Of a stretch of DNA of 64,000 nucleotides, positions 25,991 to 39,380 are shown one piece after another. The position numbers and the translations under genes were made by a program. The notes beneath the pieces are model-generated. The model was not told where the DNA came from. It was given only the letters and a program-made list of their open reading frames with translations, and did not search any database. Within the stretch, counting starts at the first letter, position 1. Each line of letters starts with the position of its first letter. The stretch covers positions 930,001 to 994,000 of the forward strand of contig WBMV01002770.1 of assembly GCA_013396655.1 (NCBI GenBank). The letters are read 5' to 3'. The DNA comes from Campylorhamphus procurvoides. Its lineage: Eukaryota; Chordata; Aves; Passeriformes; Dendrocolaptidae.

Positions 25991-26989
25991 CATAGCAGAC
26001 GAGTTCCTCTCCTGTTTCAGAGCAGAATTGATATAAGCATTTGGTGGAAAGCAAAGGTTTAGTAGGACTTTGGTTTATCCTGAATAAGAACACTGCCTAG
26101 TGATGCCTGTGCTGTACGAATGTCAAGGCTGAAATTGGCAGTGGGTGGAGATCTCTTTAAGGGGAATTAAGTAAGTGGATAATGGAAGCAAAATACTCTT
26201 GGTTGGGGGAAAACCATAAAAGTGCCTTGAACTCTGAAAGGAGACATTTTTGTTTTATAAACCTCATGGAGGAGTCAAGTAAATTTAAGAGGACTAAAAA
26301 AAATTGCAAGGAAATTAATTTATGGAGAATCATTTAGTACAGCTGTTGATGTTGCTACCCGTGGGTCAAGATAGGAAAGAAGAAGGAAACAGTAACAGCA
26401 ACATCAGTGAATGGTAACACTTCATCTTCCACTTTCCAGACTTGAAACTTGGTTCCATCAGAGATTAAAACACAGACTTGACTGCCTGGACTCATAGATT
26501 TTACAGTCATCACCCATGTAACGCAATAGGAAATATTCTCTGAGTTTTGTAAACCAGCAGAGACCTGGGTTCTGTTTCCCAGTGGAAGAGCAGGAGTGTA
26601 TGTTTGTGTTCCTTTAGGGAAAGAGCTTGGAAGCAAGCACAGTTAGGAAAGTAATTTATAAAATATGGAAGGTGCGGGGATCATAAGCAATAAATGAGCA
26701 AAACTTGCATAGTCACAGTAATAACCTTCAGGCCTCTCAGATGATCTATTGCAAATTTCTACCTATATTTGTGCTGTTAGAACAAACTTGCTTTTGGACA
26801 AAACTCTGCCAGGCAGCCCAAGAATGCACAAAAATGTAGAACTGTGTGATTTCAGAGGCAGTTCAATGAGCTGCTTCTCCTTCCCCCAGCACACCTGGGG
26901 AACAGGTGAAATATCATCTTCCAAAGCCAGCCCCTTTCACTATTTACAAAGTTCTCCCAGATTAAGTTTTATCTTATAATTCATCTCCC

Positions 26990-27240
26990 ATTACCTTTCT
27001 TTGTATTTTCCCCTCCTCTTTCACTCTTTGTTCTCAATTGTTTCACTTTCCCTCTATTTTGCTAATGTTTCATCTTTTATTCCCTTTTACTCTCTTGATC
27101 TCATTGCACTTACCATCTTTTAAACCTCGTGTTAAACAATTCACTAGATTTTTATTCATCTGATCTCCTCACTAGTTTCCTATTAAAGTTTTTGGTTGTT
27201 TTTTTTTTCTCTCCTCTTCTTTACAGTGAATACTCCTTGG
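26990..27240. repeat. Pyrimidine-rich intronic tract
   Basis: About 250 bases are dominated by T and C on the plus strand, with many CTTT and TCCC runs and a T9 run near 27200. On the gene-sense strand it is purine-rich. It is low complexity with no simple repeat unit. Confidence 0.6.
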
Positions 27241-28941
27241 ATGGGGGCCATGTCTTTATTACAGATTATAAATATTGCTCATAGGCACAGATATAAATTA
27301 TTCTTATAGTAGGTTTTGTGATCAGAAACCATCTTTTCTTGTCTGCATATATCTTCATTTTCTTTTTTTCCTAGAGTACTGCATAAGTTCCATTCATGTG
27401 AAGAATAATAGCACTCAATTTTCCTTCTTCCTTCTCCCACTCCCTGCTTATTTTTTTCTTTATTTTCTTTCACTCTAGGTTATTTCATTTAATTAAGTCA
27501 TTTCCTCACCTAGAGCTTGGCAAAAATATCTTCTGAAAGCAGGGCCATATTATGTTTGTGCTGCTGTATAATTAAAAGTAACTCAACAAATTAAGCCTAG
27601 GTTTTAGCAAAAGAACTGACATGCAGGCTTGAAAATTCACCTATCACTTTCGGAACAAGCAATTCACTGCACCCAAGATATGCCAATCTCCTGGAGAAGG
27701 GTTGATTGAGGCAGTGAAGGCTCAGGTATCACCATCTCCTCAGCACACCACGCTGGTAATTGCAGAGGGCTCTGTGTCCCTGCCTGTGCTGGGTGGCAGC
27801 GAGGGGATGGGGCTGCCTTCTCACATTCCTCCTCTTTTGAACTGAGACAGGCACCATGGTGGGTTTGGAACTCTGTGATAGGGTGCAGCTTTATTTCACC
27901 AAGTGCCTTGGCACTCCTTCAATTACCTGGCTGTGACAGATGCAGACAAATCGCTGAAAAGCACATTATCCTCAACAGAACACTAAAATCCATTAGAATT
28001 CCCTCTGCGTTTCATAGCCAAATGTGGATGTCTTTGCTTGTGCTGAACTCTTACAGTGCCCAGAAATGGAGTCTTTTGGTTGGAGGGGTTTGATTCCCTT
28101 TGGCTTCAGTGAGAGCTGGAAATCTCCTGCCGATAGGTGTGTGTAGGTGGGGAGTCAGGACCTGAGTGCCTCCATCTCTGCCTCTGGAAGGACATACTCA
28201 TACATTTGCAAACGCAGAAAGGGGGACAAACCATGCAAAAAAAAATCTAATGTATAAATCCATGAGAAAATAGATTCACACTAATCCGACCAAATGAATA
28301 AATATAAGTAAAACGTATTAAGAAGATTATGTTCTACTCTTTTCTGCTTTCACACAGTTAATTTCCCTTTTCACCATCTTTTTCCACAGCTTTCTCTGTT
28401 TCCCCCTTCCATCATCCATGCAAATCCTACAGCTAATTGGTTAAGTCCACTCTAGAGTCCAACCATCAATTCCCAGACACAGAATCTTTCATTTCAATGT
28501 TTTTGCTGATTACAGTGGCACTTAGAGGAAAACAAATAAGTACCTATCAACTCACTGCAAGTGTATGAAAACACACAAACATAATTAAACATCAACAAAA
28601 TATCAATAGGATTAGAGTGTCATGCCAGAGCAAATCTTGATAAATCCTTCTCAATAACAACACTCTAAACTACAGCGTCATAAGGGAAATATAAATTTAG
28701 CCCATTAAAGTGGTGTTGGACAAAGAAAGGCACATTAATACAGCTGCTAGTCATTTGCTTTCTACTAAGGGACTCTCCTACCGCGCTGCAGACTGTTCTT
28801 CGGCCAAGAAGAGATTTGGAAACATGCAAATGAATGCTAACAACATAATAAATATCTTATTGTTCAGCAGCAACTCAATGGCCCCCTGGCACGGCTTCCC
28901 CTGGGGGCACGGCGGGGCTGGGGATGTTCAGACACACGTAC

Positions 28942-29236
28942 CTACAACAGACATTTCTGGGACCGTGGCGTGGTACGGACCGTCCACGAACTCGGGGGCG
29001 TTGTCATTGATGTCCTGCACCTTAATGATGAATTCTGAGGGGGGCTCCAGGGGCTGGTTTGTGTCCCTGTCCACTGCCTGGGCTGTCAGGGTGTACTCAG
29101 CCTTCTCCTCACGGTCAAGCCTTTTCATGGCATGGATGTCTCCGGTCTTGTCATTGATCACAAAGATTGTTCCAGCTCCATCTCCTGAGAGGATGTATTT
29201 GATTTTGCTGCTTCCAGGGTCCAGGTCTGTGTGTAA
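28942..29236 (-). CDS. CDH8: Type II cadherin coding exon, 295 bp (most of EC1, start of EC2)
   Basis: This is an internal coding exon of a calcium-dependent homophilic adhesion receptor of the plasma membrane. It encodes 98 residues plus one base (exits in phase 1). The acceptor reads CCCTTCCCTTCTAG before TTA CAC ACA (Leu-His-Thr), and the donor is GTACGT after GTA G. The peptide starts LHTDLDPG. It carries the EC1 calcium motif LDREE at residues 40-44, the inter-domain linker DINDNAPEF at 75-83, and the start of EC2 ([10 protein letters not shown]) at 86-95. The 295-bp length is the usual size of this exon in type II cadherins. [20 protein letters not shown] and YHATVPEM fit cadherin-8; CDH11 as I recall it has DDKSGNIHATKTLDREERAQ here. 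The strand-swap tryptophans and the prodomain cleavage site belong to the previous exon, which is not in the window. The cadherin call is certain; the CDH8 assignment rests on remembered paralogue sequences. Confidence 0.95.
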
Positions 29237-32200
29237 CTAGAAGGGAAGGGGAAAAAAATTTTAGAGATGACAAAGCGTACACATAGAATTTTTTTGGATT
29301 TGGTTTTTTTCCTTTGGTCTAATCATCCATTTTGTCAAGCTGTTCCTTTGTACCTCAATCCTGGCACCAGTGATCCATAGCTCAGCTTGAATACACACGG
29401 AGAGCAGGGATTTGTATGCATACTAATCAAAAGTGAATGCAATCATAGGCATAATTAGACTTTCTATTTAAAAAGCAGCTGTTATATATATTTTAAATCC
29501 CTGTTCTAAAATGTAAATGCCTTCAGAACTATTATCAGGCAGAATGAACAAGTACAAAATGCCCTTAACCTATTATACCAAAGGGTGAGTGAAGGGTTAA
29601 TGATAATTAAATGCTTTAATCAAGCTTCTTATTTTTAGTTATTGCTTTCAGCTTATTTCCAGGTGACTGCAAATGGTTGAACACTGGTATGTATGGAATG
29701 CTGTGACAGACAGGAGTCAAACAAATTTAGAACTGTATCATAACTCCCCTGTTAGCAGAACTTTAAAGATTCTAAGATCTTTATTCTCAGAGTATGTGCC
29801 CCAAAGAACCCTTACATACGTCTTCCCAGTCTCATAAAAGCTCCATTAGAAAAGAAATTGTATTTAATTTGTATTTGGCTTTCCAAAAAACAAGTCAGGA
29901 TTATAATAATCTGAATCAGTATAAGAAAGGTTTTCTTCTTTACTTTGATGACTTTATTTTGTTAATTAAAAGCCTAGAGACAAAGGACTTTCATTGATTT
30001 TTTTTTGTAGGCTCAGAGCCAAGTAATAAATATCAGATTATCTCCAATAATTTTTAAGTTGTGAGGATGAGCTTGTCCATTGGTAGACCATATGTATTAG
30101 TGTTAACACATTCAAACTACAGCATAATAAATATACAGTAATAATGTTTTAAATTCTATTTACTATTGAGGCTCACACACTCAACATGATCAATAAGAAG
30201 TGAATAATGTGATATTAAAAATGTAACTTGCATCCATTATTATTTATCTCTGTCTCACTAAAGTTAGTCTGAAGGAAATACATACAAACCTCTTTAGGCT
30301 GCAACATAACAACTACTACTAGGCTAGTTCCTGTTTGCTCATTTCATCAGACAGCTCAGCAGAAATTGTTGCTGGTTATGCATTTTACTCCTCAGTTGAG
30401 AGCAGAGGTTGGCAGGGCTGGGCAGCACCGTCATTTGATATAAGAACTTGCATTAGGATATTAAAATAGATGGGGAAAAAAAAGCCTGGCAACACCAGCC
30501 CCAGCAAGGCACAAGGAGAGTTTCTGTCACAGCACGAGTAGCTGTGCAGGTCCTTCAGCAGAGAGCTGGTCACACACTGTTGTATCTCAACTTCTCTGCT
30601 CAGGAACTCGGCTGTTCGAGACCTTAGAAAACTCAAATCTGGAACTGCTGCCACGAGCCCAGAGGACCCCAGCAGCCAGCTCTGATTTTCCCATTGATCT
30701 GCTTTATTGCACAGCCCAAATCCTGGCCACTAGTGCTCTGCAATACCAGCAGAACCCCCAGCAGCTCCCAGAGGTGTAACTTCATCCCCCGCGTTTTGCT
30801 GGGCAATGTTTTATTCCAGCACCGTTGCCTGAGCAGCTCTTTGAGAGCCCTTTAGCTGTGCATTCACGTGGCTCCAGCCAGTTCCCTCGTCCTCCCCAGC
30901 CCACACAGATGAACGCAGAGATCTCAAGTGACAGCTGAGTCCCTTCTCCAAAAATTCCATCTGCTTTTCTTTTTGCACCTGCCATCAGTTCCTGCTTGAG
31001 AACAATCAGCGTCGAACTCCCCTGCTGGGTGGTACCACAGCTTTGTCTGCTCAGAGAGTTCTTACAGCTCTTTTTTGCCTTTAAGATCATTGTCTTTACA
31101 ACCCTTATGACCCCAGAGCCTGTCAAGACCAGATTGTTTATAATTTAAGCACCTGTTTGATCCCTGAATAAAATCCATACCCTATTAAAATTGCATATGA
31201 AGGTTTTGGCAGGATATTCAAGGCTGAATCAGAGTGAGGTAATGTCACAGCATCGTCTGGACACGCACAGCTCAGCCAAGGTAACAGCTCACTTCACACA
31301 GCCACACACTGAGCCACTGTCAGCTGAATTTCTAGGAAGGCACTGGCTGGATAAACTAGATATCCACGCAGATATTTGGGAATGCTCCAGGATTCCCCCA
31401 TTTTCCATTTGCTGGTAAGTAGGAGAGGCTGTTTGTGTAATGTCTGGTTTTACCCATAATATCCAGCAGCAGTTATGGTTCATAAAACAGTTCTGGTAGG
31501 TATTAATGCAGAGCTATAAAACCTTTGCAGTGCCAGTGAGATACCAACAGCTAGAATGAAAAGAATTGTCTATGATTACTATTAATCTTTTCCCCTAATA
31601 AGTTAAATATCTTTGTATGGAAAGAAATAGATATTGCTATTCAAAACACTATAAAATGAAGGGCTAAACATCCATAGGGAAGAGAGAGGAGCATTTTTTA
31701 ATACTGAAGTTGAAACTGAGTGATGAGTAGAAAATCAGGTTTTTTACTCAAACTTTTATAGTGGCAAAACTAATCATATTTTTTTATTATTTTTTTTTAG
31801 TTTTTAATAAAAAGACAAGACATAAATGTGGCATTTACTAAAATCTTATGTACTTTCTACGGTGAGCATCCAGACTGACAGATTAAAATAGCTCTTTTAG
31901 GGCTTGAAGTTCTTACACTCTAATTTCTAAATGTTATAATAAATGACCTATTTTTGAGCCAATTTCTGAAATAATTTTATTTTTAGATTTAGGATTAAAT
32001 AATCATCATCTATTTAAAAAGTTAAATCACAGAACTGAAGTTAAATTCAAATCAGATAGCACAGTATTTTTTCTCAAATAATATTTCCTCTCTTCTACCA
32101 GACCTGAATGATAATTTGCTGCAATTGTCAAGCTTCAGCAAGCTGTGTTCATGTGAAGGTTAAAGATCATTAAACACATAATTATATAGGGTTGAGGTGA

Positions 32201-33625
32201 ATGATAGAGAGGCATAATGAATATGATAAATGAATATCACTTTCTGCTGAAAAAGCCTCCCAAATGTAAATATGAAACTGCTTTCCACATCTATAGCTTT
32301 ATTAGTTACATCAGTGCTTGAAGACTGACCTCTCCTTTTCCAGAGCAGGATTGAGAATCCAACAAGAATTTCTGTTTAAAAAACAAAACATTTCCACCAG
32401 CCCCTTGTCCCACTCCTAGACAGCACCCCAAAACAAACAGGAAAATATATTTACTGCAAAGCAGCGTGTTCAATGTGAGGCAAAACTCACTTCCATTATG
32501 GGAGATTTGGTTCATTAGACTTCAAAGGAAGTGAAATCTTCTCCCTCCATCACTGCCCTGCCTGTGGGACTGGAAATCCAAACCCCTCTCTACCTTAAAG
32601 CAGCAGATGTGACTCCATCCCCCAATTCCTGCCTGCATTTCGGGCGACAGGGAAGGGTTTGGATCCTCTCCTGGTTTTAATGGTGATGCAGATGCCCTGT
32701 CTCAATGCCCTACTAATGGCTCCCAGGTAGCCCCTGCACAGCACACTCTTCTCCTGAAAAATTAACTTCATTCCAAATGACCCCTCGGACCACAGCAGTT
32801 CCTCACCTGCATTAGTTCCTTTGCTACTCTATCCTGTAACACCCATGGTAATCAGTGAAGTCAGGATTAACAGTAACAGCACACACATTGAAAACCACAT
32901 AAAAATACTGCCAACACACTTCCATAACATTTTATGTCTGAAATGTGTTCATAACACATATTTAGAGTCCCCCATGTACATACATGACAAACATTCATCA
33001 TTAGAACCAACTCCAGAGAAACAGCAGAGAGGAAACGTATCCAAAGAGTCTCTGTATTCTACAGATGCAAAAGTACCACTCTGCAGTCAAACACAAACCC
33101 AGGAGCGTGGTACTGTTATGAAACATCCCTTCTCTACAGCTCCTTGTTCATTTTATATTGCACTGCTGTATTTTAAACTATGATTTCTTAACAAGCACTT
33201 GGCTCAAAACTACCTGTGCAGCCACATTGTATGGACAAAGGTGCAGGAGCTCTGAGCTTGGTGAGGCTCTCTTGCATTTCTGAGCAGATTTATGAGTCTC
33301 TTCTGCAGATGGAAACTGTCTCACCTGCTCTCACTGAGTTACCTGGCAAACCCACAGTAGTCAAAACAACAGGTTGCTCAGCACAACAAATTTCATGTTC
33401 GAGCCATGTGTTCCCCATCAGGAGAATACAGAAGGCACTTGGGCTTGGTCCATGCCCAGAACGAGCAGAAAGGTGTGGACTGGCCTCTCTAGGACTGGGC
33501 ACTTCCAGTCCTCTCTGGGGCACAGCCTGACCCAGACCAGCCCATAACAGATGCATCATCCAAAAGAGGATTTATAATCCCAATTTATTAGTGAAACAAG
33601 CATAAATATAGAGATAACTCACATC

Positions 33626-33641
33626 GGGGAGGGAGGGGGGG
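33626..33641 (+). other. Short-loop G-quadruplex motif
   Basis: GGGGAGGGAGGGGGGG contains four G3 runs with single-base loops, a canonical stable quadruplex pattern. It is on the strand antisense to CDH8. Confidence 0.65.
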
Positions 33642-33875
33642 ATCTACACATGATGAAAATGCTCCTGGACATTTTTAATTAAGAAAAGAGAAAGTGGCAT
33701 TATGTAGTCAAGTTTTTATTTGAGTTTGTTAGAAAGTAATTAATTCATCCTCATGTAATTACAAGGGAATTACCCTGTATTTGTTTCAAGGGAAAAGGAA
33801 TCATCTGCCCTTAAAACTTCATTTTAAAATTTGCATCATCCTTCTCCTTCCTAACTCTGGAATGTTTTTTTTTAA

Positions 33876-33918
33876 AGGTGCATCTCACCCTTTTTTATAA
33901 GGGTGCAGATTTTCACCT
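33876..33918. other. Inverted repeat (43-nt hairpin)
   Basis: Nested arms are AGGTG/CACCT (33876-33880 and 33914-33918), ATCT/AGAT (33882-33885 and 33907-33910) and CACCCTT/AAGGGTG (33886-33892 and 33899-33905). The loop is TTTTAT. Sixteen base pairs form, with a 1-by-3 internal loop and a single-base bulge. Confidence 0.5.
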
Positions 33919-36900
33919 GCTATTACACAGGTACACAAAACACCAGCACTATCCTAATGCTTCAGGTTCTTCTATTTTTCACCTGTGCCTTGCAATAAAA
34001 TCCCTTGTTTATGAGGCAGACCTCATTTAATGAACATAGAGATGGAATTTTCAGCTTTTTATGACTCCTTTCTGGAACTGCTGGGTTCTGAGAAGCTCTT
34101 GCTCATCCTGTGAAAGTATGGAAGGCTTTTAGTGACTTTTACAATCGTTTTTATATATATGTCAGTGCTTTCAAAGACTGTAGTGCACCTTATTCATCTT
34201 GTGTTTCTTTCTACATGTGGATTTTCAGGCTTGTTTTGTTGTTTTGTTTTTTGTTTTTCTGAAATAGGAACATCATTAAGTGTTACAGAAGGTTTTTGTG
34301 TGTATTGTTGATGTGCTCTGACACATCATGGACAATGAGCATGTTTATTGTTGACCCAAGGTTTAAAGAATCATTCATAATTAAACTATTATAAATAGAT
34401 TCGATTCATTTGCACACAACACAGAATTAATAAAGTGACTGTAATTTCGGTTTAATAGATTCTTTCATTTTCTCCTTGGATAGGCTGATCCCATCTTTAG
34501 TAATGGGAATTACAAGTGCACAGTGGGGAAGAGAAGAAATATTCCACATTATTATTCAGGGTAATGACAAATTGGGGCACAGACTTGATGCACTTGACAC
34601 AATGTCAGTACTTGGAACACTTTCCGAAAGGAAACAGACATGTCCGTGGATGACAAAGGTTTCATTTAAGATCCAAGGCTCGTGTAACTTGAAGCCTCTG
34701 GAGTGACTGTCAAAAGACATTACTGCTCACACTTCTCAGCTGCACTTTCATAACCGTATTCAAAGGGAATTAAAGCAATAATATCCCTAACTCTTTCATT
34801 TAGGAGTGTAATCTCTGCTTTTGTCTGCCTCAGTTTCCTACCATGTCATTTGAGTACCTTTGATTCCAGATGGCTTCTTTTATGTTTCTGTTTATTCTTT
34901 GCTACTGCTTTTTTATTCTATTTGATTTGCTAATTTTGTCTCTGTTTATATTCATGCTGCAACTGTGCACAAATGACTTTTCATTGCTTACCTTTTGGTA
35001 TCACCCCACGGTACACTGGAGTGAACTGCTGCTTGGAAACTGGAGACAAGGCTCGGATCTAACACTGTTTATTCCAATGCACTGACTGTGGCCAGCTGAG
35101 GCAAGAAAAAAGAGCCTGAATCTTGATCTAAGGCCTTCCAGGTTACAGAGCCATTGCTCCTCTCTGCAGGTATCATGTATCACCTTACTCATCAGGCTGA
35201 ATTACTAATATTTCATATTATATTTAATGTCTTGAGAAAAAAAAATACAGCTATACTATGGAAGGAACACAGGAAGAGAGAAACCCACATTCTCAAAGAG
35301 AGTCATATTAGGAAAAATCATCCAGCCCACAGGAGTCCTCCAGCTGTTCCCAGACAGCTTTATGCCCTTCTCTCCAGTTCATCTCAACACTGGTTTGCAA
35401 AAAGAAGTTTTATGTGCTGTTTCTCTGCTGTGTCCATGCCCCCAGATGCAAAGTCTTCCCCAACTCCACCATCCCAAGCACACTTTGGATAGTTGTGATG
35501 GCAACAAAGACACGGTGATTTGTTGCTCCTCTGCTTCCTTCATTCCAAACCGCCCTCTCCAGTGGATTTCTCCTCTATGTATTCCTCCTATACCTTGCTG
35601 CTCCTGAATCCTTCTGTTAAGCCAGACGACAGCTAAAGCTTTCTGTTTCCCTAGTTCTGGCCTTGGCCCTCTCCATTTGGGAATACCATCTGTCTTCCCT
35701 TCTGGCCTGAGAACGCCACCCCCATGCCTGCCCCGTGTCCCCCCGCAGCCTGGACTGCCCCCCAGTCCCTGCCTTCCGCAGCTATTTCACACCCAAGTGG
35801 CCTGTGTCAAGTGGCCTCAGATGGCTGGCACCTTTTTGTGGCTGGCTCTCTGCCTAGCTGGGAGTCCAGGGAACTATTTCTGAGCCCACACTGCTGTTCC
35901 TTTCCCGTGCTCCAGCAGACACCGCTCCTGGAAGGAGGTCTGGCTTGGGTTTTTTTTAACCCAACTGTTTCTGCCGCTCGGAAACACGCGATGAAGTTGT
36001 GCCACAGAGCCAGCCAGGAAGCCTTTCCCATCTCATTTGCTTCCCTATTATTTCATCTGCAGTGCACTGTGGCTCACCACGGGAGATCTGAAAGCTGGGC
36101 ATAGAGAGCCTCAAAAACTGCATGCAGTTCTAGTCTTGTAAAACATATTCCCTCTTTTGTGTCTTTATGGGGGAAAAAAAAGTATCTGTCATCTCCCACT
36201 GCTTGGGGTCAAGCACTTACATTAACAATTCCAGTACTCCAGGCATTATAATTAACAGTGCCTCCCTCCTGCACTTGTCACTCTTTTCCCCACTCAGTGA
36301 AAGAGCAGCAAAGCCATTTCCTCCCCCCTCAAGCTTGTCAGGCTTGGACACAAACTATGCTGCGGGTTCTGCTACCTGTAAGACTGACTGGAGTCTCCAG
36401 CAATGACTTCAGAGGCCTGGTCCCTTTTGACTGTCAATTTTACTGCCAGCAGAGTCTGAGTCGATGCTCCCTCCTCACTATAGACAAAAGACGGGGATGG
36501 TTGTAAAAAACAATAAGCCAGAGGCATTTCCAATTCAGTGTCCCAGCCAGAAGTTCAGCAGTTCCTACACCCTAAATCTTACTCTGCTGTTCCTTTAATC
36601 ATCATCATCTCATTCACCGTGTCCTGAGCTTTCCGTCCATGTTGTTTGAGCTTAATTTTTCCTTTCCTGTTTAAAAGCTATTTATAACTTGCTGGGCTTC
36701 ATTCTCAGGCCCAGGGTACATTGCACTCGAGTGCCAAGACCTCTTTGTGTTATTCAAATGATTTTCTCAAGTGAATGTCAAAGCAATATCTTAGAATACA
36801 TACCCTTAGGATTGCAGAAGAGGAATCAAAAAGTTAATCACTACATACCCACCGCAGTAATTTGAAGGCTGCTTACAAAATCTGTCAAACTAGGCAAGCT

Positions 36901-38872
36901 ATAACCGAGATCAGCCAAGGCACAAAAGCTACAGTAGGCCAGAGTGGTCAAAGGGGAGAAGATATTTCTATTTATTTAAGCATATTTAAGTTGTCATGAT
37001 TTTACAATCCATCAAGGCTCTGCCTTCAGCTGCTTTAGCCAGCCTGGCTTCTTTTCATGTTTTACTCAGAATGATTAGGAGGGTCCCAGTGATGATATAT
37101 TTAACCTGTCTTCCTCCTTAATAAAAGAATTTCAAATCCATGCAGAATGCCTTCTGTTAATAATATTTAATAAAACCATCCCAAAAGCATTAAAATACCT
37201 CTTTTTCTGCAGGTAATTTTTCAAACTTAAGATTACTGCTTAGCATCCTTCAACTGTCTGAACATAAGGAAGTAAGTACTGTGTAAAACCACATAATGTG
37301 GAAAGCTGGCAGTGCAAATAGAAGGCTCTTCTCTCGCAATTGGCTGTCAAACACAGCCCCAGTGCAGAAATACAAACATCAGCTCTGCAGCCAGCTCGAG
37401 CTCAAATTGAAAACTGTTGAGAAGGTAACAGGGAAATAAAGAGAGCTGAAAAATTAAATTGGGGGTACTTACATATTGCTTCTCTCAGACACTATCTGCT
37501 TACAGGTGACAATCTAACTTATTTCTAGTGCGTTTCCACTAACCTGTGAACCGGGCACAGAGGTGCAGTGTGAGTTTTCTCATACTTGAAATATTTCTCA
37601 AATTACTTAGAATGTGACAATAAACTGAGCTAGGAAATGCCACAAAAATTCCTTGCGAGATGTCGAACAAAACATTAGTTCTTCAGAGCTGCTATGCTTG
37701 CAATTACATAGTGGCATCAGAGTGTCATAAATCAGAATAAAGAGATGTAACATGAGCATAATTTGATTATTTTCCCCTCTTTTCTTGCAGTTAGATGTTT
37801 ATTAGGGATAACTCATGCAGAATTGTAAGTTATTCGGAGGAACCTGGCTGAAACTAGTTATTACGATTTCATGCAGTTTCAGGAGAAGTTATTTGCCTCA
37901 TCACTTCTGTGGTTTTCAAAGCCTCCTAACGTAATTTTCCATGCATTTCCACTAAGTCATGCATTCCTGTGAATTTCTTAGAAACTCACTCGCAAAGGTT
38001 ATGTCTCTCATAATGCGATCAATTTGCAATACCATTAAATTTGAAATATTTTTTAAACCACTAGAGATAGATCACAGCTTCTGCCTTTGTTAATGCTTTG
38101 CTGGAAGAAGTGAACAGGGAGAGGAGACATAAACCATTACACATCGGCAATATTAAAAATGCAGCAATAAACAACTGTGCCCACTCCAGCAGGCTTTGCT
38201 ATCTAGTCATGTATTACCTCTGGCTCTCTGGACACTTGTATTGTGTCCCCTTCCCAGTGCATGGGGAGACCAAAGTCTCAGGGACAATTATCACGTTTTT
38301 TGGCACATGAGATACCCTGATCTTTTTGCAGTGCTATGATTCTAAGTGGGGGCACTCATTGGAGTATTTATGTATTATTTGCTGTAAACACCTAACCTGC
38401 CTGTCATTCCAGGAATCCAAACCTTGGGGTCAGCCTCCCAACAGAAAAGAAACTGTGGCTCAGCATGAATGCAGCCAAATTGTATACAAATGAGTATCCC
38501 GAGAGCTGCAAGTGTGGAACATATGTCAATCTCAAACCAGCCAGAATCCATATAGACTTAGCAATGATTTAGTCTAGACCTTTTTCCAAATTATCTGAGC
38601 TCATGGAGAAGACTTCTGTGGGAGGCTGCGGGAGACATCTGTACTAATTTAATGGTTGTTGAATCACTGTCGGTTTTCTCTACCCACACAAGCTGGGTAG
38701 AGCTCCCATCACTCTGTGAGCACAGAACAGCCAAAGCCCCAGATGGTCCTCTCCTCATTCAGCTGTTCCTTGCCTTTCTCTAATGTTCTTCTTAGAAAGG
38801 ACAGGTGACCAGCTACCCTGCATTCGTATCTTGGGGGCTGCAAGCAGCAGGACACTGAAATGGAGAGGCAAA

Positions 38873-39380
38873 GAGTCATGGAATCACAGAATGGGCAGGG
38901 TTGGGAGAAACCTTAATGATCATCTTGTTCCTCCCCCTGCCATGGGCAGGGACACCTCCCACCAGCCCAGGGTGCTCCAAGCCCCGTCCAACCTGCCCTT
39001 GGACACTCCCAGGGATCCAGGGGCAGCCACAGCTTCTCTGGGCACCCTGTGCCAGGGCCTGCCCACCCTCCCAGGGAAGGATTCCTTCCCAATATCCCAT
39101 CTAGCCCTGCCCTCTGGCAGTGGGAATCCCTTCCCCTTGTCCTGTCCCTCCATCCCTTGTCAATGGTCTCTCTCCATCTTCCTTGCAGGTTCCCTTCAGG
39201 CACTGCAAGGTCACAGTGAGGTCACCCAAAGCTTCTCCTCTCCAGGCAGGACAATCCCAGCTGTCCCAGCCTTCCCTCCCAGCAGAGCTGCTCCATCCTC
39301 TGACCATCCTGGTGCCTCCTCTGGACTCTCCAGCAGCTCCATGTCCTTCTGTGCTGGCCCCAGGGCTGGAGGCAGCACTC
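38873..39380 (-). mobile_element. CR1 fragment, about 508 bp
   Basis: The plus strand begins AGAGTCATGGAATCACAGAA, continues through the CAGGGTGCTCCAAGCCCCGT and CCAGGCAGGACAATCCCAGC blocks, and ends in CAGGGCTGGAGGCAGCACTC. It is an antisense CR1 covering the 3' UTR and a little further upstream than the other copies. Long frames over it are fragments of the element, not host genes. Confidence 0.9.

Larger units (their letters stand above)
13053..28941 (-). other. CDH8 intron between the 295-bp and 120-bp exons (15,889 bp)
   Basis: This is an intron with no recognisable additional exon. CR1 pieces lie at 18360-18432, 19523-19772 and 25456-25695. AT microsatellites lie at 19776-19799 and 25966-25990, a 21-bp duplication at 19940-19995, and a pyrimidine-rich tract at 26990-27240. 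The block 16380-17000 is repeat-free and contains a multi-segment hairpin and two near-identical AT-core motifs, so it may be a conserved non-coding element. I see nothing specific in 13053-16379, 20000-25455 or 27250-28941, apart from a poly-T run near 13783-13798. Confidence 0.85.

Noticed and set aside
28710..29240. Open frame of 176 codons opposite the 295-bp exon
   Set aside because: It is a shadow of the cadherin exon on the other strand, kept open by the codon bias of the true frame.
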